From contig SGPL01000821.1 in the NCBI GenBank assembly GCA_004802705.1, positions 1 through 10,902 on the forward strand: 10,902 bases of DNA. The letters run 5' to 3'. A program made the translations under genes and the position numbers. Positions 1 through 8,116 of this stretch are shown one piece after another. This DNA comes from Bondarzewia mesenterica. Lineage: Eukaryota > Basidiomycota > Agaricomycetes > Russulales > Bondarzewiaceae. The notes under the pieces were generated by a model, which made no database searches, was not told the DNA's origin, and was given only the letters and a program-made list of their open reading frames with translations. Positions within the stretch are counted from its first letter, which is position 1, and each line of letters begins with the position of its first letter.

Positions 1-112
1 ATCAAGATGTCAAGTTTTAGCGGCTTTAGCTTAGTAGCTTTGCCTAGTCATGCCTAATTAAGGCTTCAGAGAATTCAAGGACTCTAGTTGTAGGCTAAGT
101 CGAGCAAGGTTA

Positions 113-214
113 TGGCAAGCGGGAGTGATCTGCTCAAAAAGTGGCTGGGTTGACTAAGGTTTTGGGCTCAAGACCCCTGAAACTATATTCTGAGTTGTTG
201 AAAATTTGTATTAC
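113..214 (+). repeat. Left terminal inverted repeat of the MITE-like element
   Basis: This is the partner of 973-1074 in inverted orientation. The outer 32 bases match perfectly and the inner 70 differ at about ten sites, mostly C/T or G/A. The match ends at the shared GTATTAC (208-214). Confidence 0.85.
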
Positions 215-236
215 TCAACACAGCCCTATCGGGGTG

Positions 237-425
237 CATCAGCAAAATGTGATCACACTTAACATTATGTAATGTTGCCTTATTTAACTTAATATATAAA
301 TTAAGTAAATTAAGACCAAATTAAGATGGAGGATTGTGTAAACTATTTTGATTTCACTAATTTAAGATACATTAAGTTATGTTGGGTTAAGTAAGATACT
401 CAAGAAAAATTGCATTTTGCTGATG
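237..425. repeat. Internal inverted-repeat pair, possible nested small element
   Basis: CATCAGCAAAATG at 237-249 is repeated exactly in inverted orientation at 413-425, giving a ~190-bp unit inside the MITE. The pairing continues imperfectly inward (ATCACACTTAAC against ATCTTACTTAAC). The core between the arms is AT-rich, with several copies of the short word ATTAAG. No target-site duplication could be defined. Confidence 0.45.
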
Positions 426-881
426 GGCCAGCACAACCTCTTCCTACATAGTGTATATAAATTTCAGCAGTAATACTTATTGACTACAACATTCATGATC
501 TTTATAATTACAATAATTGTTGTTATCATAAACATTAACACAATGATGCCTTATAAGCAAAGTTACTGCAAATTATTTCAAAAACTTAATAAAATAAAAT
601 AAAATAAAGAGACTTATTATGTTGAAATGGCAAAACACCTGCCAGATATATACATGAAATATCAAAGCAAATTATTATTAATCACCATGCATATTACTAT
701 CTAAGACAGTAATTACAAAGAGTTCATGACATGTGACCTGCAAATAAGTTGTATAGTATGATTATTCATATTTTATCCTTTGTGAATAAAAAATGAGAGG
801 CTAAGGGCTTGAGTGCAAGAAATTAAGGCCCACTGCCATGATTTCAGTATATATTTCAAAAACTCAATATGTTGTACCATT
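426..881. other. Non-coding interior of the MITE-like element
   Basis: This is AT-rich sequence with stops in all frames. The only structure seen is a short run of about four AAAAT units near 588-609. No gene, tRNA or convincing hairpin was found. Confidence 0.6.
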
Positions 882-962
882 CACTCAGAATGTGGTTGCA
901 GGGTTCCTGAGCTCAAATTCTTAGTCAGCCAGACCACTTTTAGAGCAGTTCACTCCTGCTTG
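882..962 (-). repeat. Degenerate second copy of the right TIR
   Basis: This stretch aligns with about 990-1070 in direct orientation (for example CACTCCTGCTTG against CACTCCCGCTTG) at roughly three quarters identity by eye. It is therefore older or more decayed than the outer TIR. It could be the end of an earlier related element into which, or next to which, the outer one inserted, or a TIR duplicated within one family. No matching second left copy is visible. Confidence 0.65.
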
Positions 963-972
963 TAATTTACTT

Positions 973-1074
973 GTAATACAAGTTTTCAACAACTAAGAAT
1001 ATAGTGTCAGAGGTCCTAAGCCCAAAACTTTAGTTAACTCGGCCACTTTTTGAGCAGATCACTCCCGCTTGCCA
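973..1074 (-). repeat. Right terminal inverted repeat of the MITE-like element
   Basis: The reverse complement matches 113-214 over its whole length. It is immediately preceded by a second, more diverged copy in the same orientation (882-962), so the right end of the element is duplicated. Confidence 0.85.
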
Positions 1075-1076
1075 TA

Positions 1077-1425
1077 CAAGATAAGAAAGCAAAGGTAGAG
1101 ACTTGAACCCTGTGTCCTATTATAATGGATCTACACACATTATAAGGGTAAACAAAATGAGATCAAGCTAGAGAACTAGTCTGTAGTAATTGAGATATAA
1201 ATAAGATGTGCTATGGTACACTGACAATGATTATATAATATTACAGGAGCATAAGAGTGTAGAAAGACTTGAGTTAGAAAGGGATCACAGTTAGTCAAGC
1301 TGCCTCATTAGAAGTGTGATAAGTATGTGTTCATGACAAATGAAGAGAAAATAAGGATACTTAATTAAAGTTCATGACATTCTGCCTCTTTTTAACTTTA
1401 TTTTACAATTCTAAAATAAACTTCA
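1077..1425. other. Non-coding spacer downstream of the Helitron reading frame
   Basis: No coding frame is visible. The stretch should contain the 3' end of the minus-strand Helitron, but I could not fix a CTRR terminus with its hairpin. A Pol III B-box-like word lies on the minus strand at 1109-1099 (GGTTCAAGTCT), without a convincing A box. There is no CpG from 1067 to 2341. Confidence 0.5.
1397..1402 (-). promoter_or_regulatory. Possible poly(A) signal AATAAA after the Helitron stop
   Basis: AATAAA reads on the minus strand 24 nt beyond the last stop codon (TGA 1428-1426). The position fits, but the sequence is so AT-rich that the hexamer is common by chance. Confidence 0.2.
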
Positions 1426-2220
1426 TCAAAATTTTAAATAAATTAATATTAAAGCTGGTCTTCTATTGAATGAGTGCAATTGACTTTATATAATATCTGA
1501 ATACATGTTTTTAAATATGCATTCTTTATTTATAAATGTACTATTATATATCTATACATTATAATTTTTAGAAATTATTCTTGCCATAAAGTGATTAGAT
1601 CTTTAATAAATAATGCCTTTTAATTGATATATAGCTGTGTCAATTATTATGTTGAGATCAAAGTCTCCAGCTATTTGATTTACTCCTAAGTGAAAGGTAA
1701 TAGGCAAATGTTTGAGCATAGTTGTTCTTTAAAAATTATGAATATAAGATACACATAATCTTTCATCTTTTCTATCAAGTAATAATTTCACAATAGCTGC
1801 AGTTGAAAGATCTTTATGGTTTAAATCAGTATGCCATAAAGAACTTGTGATTGGTGTTTCTTCAAATATTATATTATATTGTTGACACTATAACTAAATT
1901 GTTCTATATGATAATCTAGGCTTATGCTGAGACATTATTCTATATAATGCATAAATATCTGTGCCAATTGTTCTAGATATAGAAAATGATTCTTTATTAA
2001 CCTTGTTGAGATAGAAAATGTAGTTTGTTTTTTGCATCATTGATATTTGCTTTTATTTTATTTGCTTTTTTTAATCTCTTTAGTCAACACATTTAGTAAT
2101 GAATAGTGCTTGACTTTGTGCTTTCATGTGTCTTTATTTTTATTGTATATATGCATGTATATTATAAATAAACTGTCATATACATAGCTCCATATTGTAA
2201 CATCTCACTTAAATTTAACT
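1426..2220 (-). pseudogene. Helitron C-terminal cysteine-protease-like domain, inactivated
   Basis: On the minus strand, codons at about 2192-2150 read WSYVYDSLFII, close to the WSCAYDSLF motif I recall at the start of this domain in large fungal Helitron proteins. After a frame change, 1900-1426 reads YNIIFEETPITSSLWHTD, PITFHLGVN, then YQLKGIIY*RSNHFMARIIS with the probable catalytic His at 1593-1591, and ends RPALILIYLKF plus TGA at 1428-1426. The differences from the expected motif (Cys to Tyr, Ala to Val, Thr to Ile) are each one C-to-T or G-to-A change, so the predicted nucleophile is gone. Stops at 1896, 1890, 1731, 1605, 1554 and 1488 also fit transitions. The domain resembles OTU/Ulp-like proteases; the exact clan is uncertain. 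Confidence 0.7.
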
Positions 2221-2570
2221 AAACCTGTTTGTTGAGTAACTTGAATTCTATTTTGTTTCTTTTTTGAGCTACTAGATTCTTCTTCTTTAAATTTGCACTT
2301 TTTTTAAAATCTCATCATCTAACTTGATTTTTTTTAGATTGCGTTTATGGTATCAGTCATCTGTCTTTTTTTTTGTATTAACACTCAACTGTTCAAGATG
2401 TGTAAAACCTTATGCAAGTATATATATATGTGTCAAGCTCTTATTTGCATTATTCAACTCATTTTGACCATCATTAATAGCTGATGTAAATGCTATTAAT
2501 AAAGTTAACTTTGACTTGCAGATCACCTTCTATTGCAAGTCTACATTTTCAAACTCTTCTACATTTGAAA
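2221..2570. other. Helitron stretch between helicase and C-terminal domain, no motif recognised
   Basis: The minus strand continues the helicase frame in short open pieces (for example INDGQNELNNANKSL) but I recognise no motif. By position it should encode the tail between the two domains. It is very T-rich on the plus strand, with several T7-T10 runs that invite frameshifts. Confidence 0.4.
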
Positions 2571-3480
2571 TAAATAGGCTTGACTTAGTCCATTTCAATG
2601 AATGATGAAGATGTTGTGACACATAATCATTGCCTTTCTATTAACAATATGCAGTAATTAGCTGATGTCTTGTTTGACCTTGAACATCATATGATAGCTT
2701 TTTCTCATATTACATAGTTGTAATCTCATCTAGTATCTTTAGCTCTCTAAATTCTTGCCATAAATCATCAGCTTTCAAAACTCTTATGATTGTTTTAGCA
2801 TTAAACCCTTGTATAAGTATTGTTCCCTGCAAAGTTAATCCACGAGATAGACATGTATAAAATGATTGATGCGAGAAATAATTTTGTGAATCAACAACAT
2901 TGTATGCTCTTGTTCTTCCTTGTAATGTAAAATCTGTCATTGCGAAGTTTAGTACTAAAGGAACTTAAGTTCATTTAATATTGACTGTTTTACTATTGGA
3001 TAATTCACATTTAATATCAAGGGTTTGACTTGAAAGAGAAATTACATTTAATTGTAAGCTATCAAGTTGTATTACAGATGGTGGATTTATTAACTTTATA
3101 AATACTGTATTCAAACATGGATGTTTTTTATCTACTTTATCTTTTTTCTAACTAAATATTATTCCCTCAGCCTCATTAGTTATACAACATTCAGTTGCTT
3201 TATTATATTTAATCATCACTAGCAATCTAATACATAACTTCAATGTTCCAGGATGATTTTCACTGTAAGCATGTAGCAAATTCCAAATTTTTTCTTGTAA
3301 ATTTTCAAAATTTTCATTTTTGCTATGAAAGGGACTTTCTTATCATTATTATTTAAAGACATCCATTTATTAATTAAATAAAATATTGAAACTTGTTAAT
3401 TTGACTCTCTTGCAAATTGCTCTATGCTTAACTCAATTATTTTATCTCTATATGCATTGTATGATCTTATAATTGAAATA
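2571..3480 (-). pseudogene. Helitron Pif1-type helicase, C-terminal half
   Basis: The block starts after a frame change near 3485 with NISIIRSYNAYRDKIIEL and EQFARES, and shifts again near 3330 to ENLQEKIWNLLHAY. It then stays in one frame: LLVMIKYNKATECCITNEAE, FIKLINPPS, VPLVLNFAMTDFTLQGRTR and the motif VI region SHQSFYTCLSRGLTLQGTI, ending FRELKILDEITTM. Stops at 3398, 3150, 2973, 2967, 2712, 2643 and 2640 fit Gln, Trp, Arg, Gln, Gln/Arg, Gln and Trp respectively. The frame carries recognisable text past 2712 (KGNDYVSQHLHHSLKWTK), so the TAA there is not the natural end of the protein. Confidence 0.9.
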
Positions 3481-4217
3481 TTATAAAAGAATAATTAGCT
3501 TTGAATTACCAACCCATCTTCCTNCAATTCTTNAATTCAATAAAGCAACATCANCTTTTGTACAATNACGATACCNNATATTTTNNAAAGCTTTNTTAAA
3601 NTNNTNATCTTNTTTTNATTGATTTATCTNCCTCATATTTTGCTNTNAGAATNACAACTGTTGTAAATTCATGCCAAGCAAATTNNTCTATNNCTTTTNN
3701 TTGATTCAAATAGCTATTTGTNTGATGCATTTGAGAAAAAGTNANATTNTGACTNTATNANGATGGCACTNNACTANGAGGTNGAAGTTGTGCAAAATCA
3801 CCTNCANATATCATGTTGNTTNNACTAAANGCATAATTNNGTTCTTNNAAAGCCTTGCANATTTGTGCTGATATATTNTATAAACTTTTACAGTCAACTA
3901 TNNATATTTNATNTAAAAATATATAATNANCAATNTATTNAAGTCTTGCTTTNACATTNGCAATTNTTTNNATNTTNTTNCTAACACCTCATNCTGTNAT
4001 ACCAAGGACTGAATNATATGTTGATNCTAAAACTTGAGCNGCAGCANAACNAGTTNGTGCTAAAACTAAAAAAGNGATATNATTTATTATTNATNTTGAA
4101 AAAATGAAAAAATACCTTTATAACTTGTGATTTTCCTGTTCCTGCCATACCACCTAAATACATCTTAAGTTGATCACCATTTTGTTCTACTGCATAATTT
4201 ACAACAATATGAAATGC
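3481..4217 (-). pseudogene. Helitron Pif1-type helicase, N-terminal motor half
   Basis: The P-loop (Walker A) GGMAGTGKSQVIK at about 4160-4120 is intact, as is the preceding MYLGGMAG context. After a frame change in the T-rich run near 4090-4120 come FLVLA-T--AAAQVL (motif Ia), a partly masked DE of motif II followed by I-IVDCKSLY (about 3895-3915), and GGDFAQL-P (motif III, about 3780-3795). A second frame change near 3640-3660 leads to QNMR-INQ, then DVALLN and GRWVGNSK. Many residues are undetermined because of the Ns. One stop (TGA 3991) follows SVLGIT. The enzyme would be a 5'-to-3' DNA helicase of superfamily 1B that unwinds DNA during rolling-circle transposition. Confidence 0.88.
3524..4095. 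other. Block of scattered single-base Ns in the helicase
   Basis: Roughly a hundred isolated Ns are spread over 572 bases, with none elsewhere in the window. This is not a scaffold gap but unresolved base calls. Several fall where helicase motifs predict a C or G (for example the Gs of the motif II Asp-Glu and the C of the Pro codon after GDFAQL). This suggests Y or R ambiguity codes turned into N. Confidence 0.9.
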
Positions 4218-5499
4218 TCACTCTTGCTCATTATTCAACTTGAATTGTATAATTGTATCATCTATGGTTTTTTGTTTGTCATTAGATTTTGCCTTGAAAG
4301 AATGTGTAAAATATGCTTTATCTATGATTTTTACCTCATTTAGATTTAAATTCAATAATAAAGCCTTACACTTAAATCTTGAAGGTACCTTAGCAGCTTG
4401 TTCTTCATGATTTGCAATCACTTGATCTCACTTGCTACTCAATACTTGTTTCCATTCATTTGCTGTATGCTCATTTTCAGTATACAATAAATTGTTCTTT
4501 GACACATTTGTAGTATTCAAGCCAGGTATTTTATCAAGCCATCCACATGATTTTAATATAGAACCTATGATATTCATTTGATGTAAACGATCCATGGCTC
4601 GCTTGTTTAAATCATCTCATTCATCATTCAATTGTTTTTGTGCAAAGTTTATATCACTTTCATTCAAAGTTTCATAAAGATCATTTTCTTGATCTAAATC
4701 ATCCATTTGTTCTTTGTTAAAATTGAAATGAAATGAACTTTGAGATTTGTTTTTTCTCTATGAAGAAAAATCATCATGTGCATCATTACATTTATATTTT
4801 AAGTGCATAAATTTCATGATTTCTTATTGTCTATCTGTAAAGATATGAGATTCAAATGCTTTATTCCATGTTTGCTTTACTATCTTCAAATTAGTACCTA
4901 ATCACCATGGTTTGAATAATGTTAACATTGTTTTACAATAATCCTCTCTGCTGCTTTGATCACGTCTAGGTAATATGCTACCTATAAGATTTAATACTTT
5001 AGTTTAGCCTTCAGAGTGAAAAAGAATTTCATGAGTTTCTCTTTGTGAATGTGATTCAATAAACTTGTTTTTATCATCAGAATCATCTGCCAACTCTTCA
5101 TCATGATATGAAGTATCATTTTTAGACTTTGTATTATCTTCTTTTTTATCAATCTTTTCTTTGTTATATTTTATTTTAATTTTTTTCTGCTAATTGCATC
5201 TAATTGTATAAATTTATATCAGCATATACTTCAGGACGATATATATAATCAGATATAGTTGAGATATCAATGTAAGTATCATTACTATGGCCTATTATAA
5301 CCTTTTCTTCATAGTTTTTTATATCATAATTTTGTTCTGCACAATCTTGCTCAACTTTGTTTATAAATCTTTTCTAATAAAATGGTAAAAATTCAAAGTT
5401 TGTATAATGATCAGGATGGCCTAATAGATATAAAGATGCCATTGGCCCTCCAGTTTTTGCTTTTACAGATAATGCATTGACTAACTGAATTAGTAGTTT
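4218..5499 (-). pseudogene. Helitron linker between Rep and helicase
   Basis: This continues the Rep frame through GGPMASLYLLGHPDHYTNFE and FLPFY*KRF (TAG at 5376, Trp expected) to LYN*MQLAEK (TAG at 5202). In the A7 run at 5181-5187 the frame shifts by one base. It then stays open in sense through an Asp/Glu/Lys-rich stretch to SILPRRDQSSREDYCKTML, LFKPW*LG (TGA 4904) and MNIIGSILKSCGWLD. It ends at NNEQE*AFHIVVNYAV (TGA 4220; Arg expected in EQERAF just before the helicase P-loop). Seven stops lie in this second frame (5006, 4904, 4826, 4760, 4619, 4430, 4220). The acidic linker has no known catalytic role. Confidence 0.8.
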
Positions 5500-6705
5500 T
5501 CATGCTTTTTCCTTTTGCTCTAAAGTTCCATTAATCAATTCTGTATTTCTCTCAAAAATTGCTTTAATTGTTTCAAAGATAACATGTGTTTTTAAGGGTG
5601 TTTTGACTATATAATCTGCTACATATGCAATCACAGCCTTAATCACTGTACCAGATAATAAGCTTGTAACATCAATGTTGCATCACAATAAATAAGTCAA
5701 CCAAGGAGTAAAAGTATTTAGCCAAGCTTCACCTTTTTTCATATAAATATATCCTGTATCTATATCAATTGTTGAGCATGAATAAACATCACGAGGAAAT
5801 CTTGCTTTACAAACTCCATTAATGCAACCAAGGCTTTTATTGCAATCATGAACATTTGATTGAAATAAAAGTTCATCTACATCTTCTTTATATTCAGACC
5901 ACCATATTTTATTTCTTTCACAAGATTCACAATTATCACAAGTAGAATCATCACATTTTAATGGTACAGCTTGTAGAAGGCATTCTGTTGCTTTCAATTG
6001 ATCTGGATTTTTATTTTGTTTCATAGCAAATTTTTCTTTCACATTTTCCATTGTTCCTGTCAAAAACTCACCTTGATGTGCACCTTCAAGATATTCAATC
6101 ATTCACTTTTGAAAATCTGAATCTGATTGCAATAAGTGATCTCTAATTTCTTGTGGAGTGAGTGAGTTTTTTATCCACAAAAGCATGTGTAAATGTAAAG
6201 TCAATCTTCCTTGCTACTCAACAGTGCCATAATAGCCTGATGTATCACCATACATGCCTAAATGTTTTGTATTCACTCCTAAGATATGTGTTATGAATGC
6301 ATCAACAATTAGTTTAAAGTATCGCACTCCAGCAACTAAATTATTTGTAATCAATTTATAGCGATTGTCATCTGATATTTTTAAATTAGGTTTAAAGATT
6401 TCTCCAATATCTGCATAATATAATGAAATTGGATGTTTATTATCAGCTGATGCAAATGTAATAAACCATGAAGGAGCACCAAGATAAGCTGTCAAAGCCC
6501 ATATTTCATTACGCATGTATTTCTTTTGTGTTTGTGATCTATCAACATGACCAGCTATGTGATCAATGTCATTAAGAATTTGAAAACAAGCCTTTTCTTC
6601 ATTGGTTGAAGGCTTTACTTTTTCACCCGCTTTTAACCTATCTATTAAATTTGACAGTGTTTCTTGATTTATATTCATAAGTCTATTCACAACATCAGGA
6701 AACAT
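5500..6705 (-). pseudogene. Helitron HUH endonuclease (Rep, Helitron_like_N) with Y2 motif
   Basis: This is the rolling-circle nicking and joining enzyme of Helitrons. Landmarks in order are YMRNEIWALTAYLGAPSWF, ITFASADNKHPI, the HUH motif HLHMLLW (His codons at 6195-6193 and 6189-6187), a Cys-rich finger (CDNCESC, then GVCKARFPR) and the tyrosine pair AYVADY (Tyr codons at 5625-5623 and 5613-5611). The metal-binding histidines and both nucleophilic tyrosines are intact. In-frame stops interrupt it: TAG at 6216, just before QGRLTLHLH; TGA at 6105 (QK*MIEY); TGA at 5685 (LL*CNID); and TGA at 5502. There is no frameshift in more than 1.2 kb. A TAG in place of Gln and TGAs in place of Arg fit transition mutation. 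Confidence 0.93.
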
Positions 6706-7698
6706 CTTTTTATTTGCAAAAAGATATCCACCAGTTGTAGAAGCTTTTATTTACTCATGATTGAATGCTGTCAAAGGAAATAAAGGTTCAAGTTGAAAAC
6801 ATTTATCATGATACATAAGCAATTGCTTCTTTTGAGCAACTTCTGAGATATGTGATGCTACTTTAAGATTTCCTAAACTACCTAAACTATAAGAAAATAG
6901 CCAAGGAAATATTTGAGGATATAACTGTGAATTATAATAAATTGATTCAGGCTTTTTAGCATGACCAATTTCTAAAATTTTGCCACCTTGAGTTAAATGT
7001 TGTAATGCTACTGTTTTTAAAACCTTTGTCGATGAATTTACGATTTTATCGCCTATCAATCCATGTACAATAAATGGACATTCACCATTATTTACGCCTT
7101 CTTCATCAACTTCATATTTTGCTACAGATTTCAGTTCTTTATTATGCTCTTGATTTGTATAATATAAACATGATACTGTAGGTTCATTATCTTTGTATGA
7201 ATTCAAGTTCTCTTGTGATATTTCTAAATCAGCATAATCTTCATGGTTTAGTTTCAACCACTCAAGTGCAGATGCAATTTTATTTCTTCGCACTAAAAGA
7301 GGAGTTCACCTATGATCTGACTGTATGGGCTTTATTGGTCCAGTATAAATATATGCAAGTACTTTATTCAACTCATCACGACTAAGAGGTAATTTTGCAT
7401 ATACTTTTGGTATTGGTGTTGAGAAAAATACAGCATTAGATTTAATCTTATGCATGTCAGATGATACTTTAATTATATATTGATTATGACAAACCCGCGA
7501 TATAAGCATCTTTTCAGCCCATGTTAATCCTTTGAGCTGTAATAGAATCTCACCTATCTAATTTCCATTAGCTAAAGATTCACGTGGCATTTTACCTGTC
7601 ATTAATTCACATAAACAAGAATTATAGATTAAATCATAGTTTAAAAGTAAAATTGGCCCATCAATTTCTTGTATAGGATCATTAGAATTCAATCGCTC
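6700..7698 (-). pseudogene. Helitron DUF6570-like region leading into the Rep N domain
   Basis: One frame runs without any indel from 7698 into the Rep block, broken only by stops at 7560 (TAG), 7308 (TGA) and 6753 (TAA). Recognisable DUF6570-type stretches are NSNDPIQEIDGPI, CELMTGKMPRESLANGN, LKGLTWAEKMLISRV and KVYAKLPLSRDELNKVLAYI, followed by VRRNKIASALEWLKLNH and the IFPWLF motif. The three stops sit where the family has Trp (NGN*IGE), Arg (DHR*TPLL) and Gln (NHE*IKAS). The last is followed in frame by the conserved ASTTGG segment. The region lies directly upstream of the HUH nuclease; its own function is not established. Confidence 0.85.
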
Positions 7699-7699
7699 T

Positions 7700-8116
7700 C
7701 ATTGTAATTCCTTCATTAGGTCAAGATAATATTGATAAATTTAAATTATATTTTGATAAAGAGTGCAAATTTTCATTTTAAATTAAAGAGGCACATACAG
7801 CGCATGTTGATTCTGCAATTGATTCAAGTGTGGTCACATTACAAAAATCGTTAATAATAGTGATAATTAAATCTTGACTTGGTGGATTTGGTGGAAATAA
7901 TAATTTATTTGATTTTATTGTGGGTTCTTTTTGTATCAAATTTAATTTTACAGCTTGATTTGCTACTATAAATATGTTTGTATATTTTTCAGAAGTCAAC
8001 TCCTTGACAATATTTCTTAAACTTGCCACTGATGTTTTTGTATAAGGATAAACTTCATGTTCATTTGCTATAGCAAATAACTGATCTTTTGTTAATCGCT
8101 CAACTATATCTACCAA
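7700..8116 (-). pseudogene. Helitron protein, N-terminal region
   Basis: The frame is open from a TTG codon at 8116 to TAA at 7780-7778 (112 codons) and continues after that stop to about 7700. It contains RLTKDQLFAIANEHEVYPYT, resembling the helical stretch near the N-terminus of fungal Helitron proteins, then a Pro-rich patch (FPPNPPSQ) and CAVC near the end, a probable half of a zinc-binding site. The stop after CAVCASLI would be Gln if CAA had become TAA. A +/-1 frame change near 7699-7705 joins it to the next block. No ATG start is visible; the true start may lie in an upstream exon within 8117-8300 or be lost. Recognition is from memory of the family. Confidence 0.6.

Larger units (their letters stand above)
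113..1074. mobile_element. MITE-like element with 102-bp terminal inverted repeats and TA flanks
   Basis: The two ends are long inverted repeats: 113-214 matches the reverse complement of 973-1074 with about 10 mismatches in 102, and the outermost 32 bases are identical. The ends read TGGCAAGCGGGAGTGATCTG inward. TA stands just outside both ends (111-112 and 1075-1076), as expected for a TA target-site duplication of the Tc1/mariner type. The interior has no credible coding frame, so this would be a non-autonomous element needing a transposase in trans. Eight of the ten TIR differences are transitions. The superfamily assignment rests only on the TA flanks and is tentative. Confidence 0.75.
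1426..8116 (-). mobile_element. Decayed autonomous-type Helitron, minus strand, RIP-like mutated
   Basis: Reading the minus strand from 8116 to 1426 gives about 2,200 codons in the domain order of large fungal Helitron proteins: N-terminal region, DUF6570-like region, HUH Rep with two tyrosines, Pif1-type helicase, and a C-terminal cysteine-protease-like domain. About 30 in-frame stops and about eight frame changes break it, so it cannot encode an active protein as it stands. Every stop is explained by one C-to-T or G-to-A transition from CAA, CAG, CGA or TGG. Element ends (5' TC, 3' CTRR with hairpin) were not located, so the coordinates describe only the coding part. Helitrons move by rolling-circle replication: Rep nicks and joins single strands and the helicase unwinds. 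Confidence 0.93.

Noticed and set aside
1170..1185. ACTAGT near 1175-1180 as the Helitron 3' end (CTAG followed by T on the minus strand)
   Set aside because: No stable hairpin lies just upstream of it, and four-base matches are common. Comparison with other copies would be needed.
5500..6700. HUH Rep of a virus or plasmid
   Set aside because: The HUH domain has two tyrosines and is followed by a Pif1 helicase and preceded by a DUF6570-like region. That is the fungal Helitron arrangement, not a viral or plasmid Rep.
7197..7385. Plus-strand 62-codon frame over the DUF6570-like region
   Set aside because: It is a shadow of the minus-strand Helitron frame.
1426..8116. An alternative genetic code explaining the in-frame stops
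   Set aside because: All three stop codons appear and would have to mean Gln, Arg and Trp depending on site. Transition mutation explains them more simply, as do the frameshifts and the Cys-to-Tyr change.
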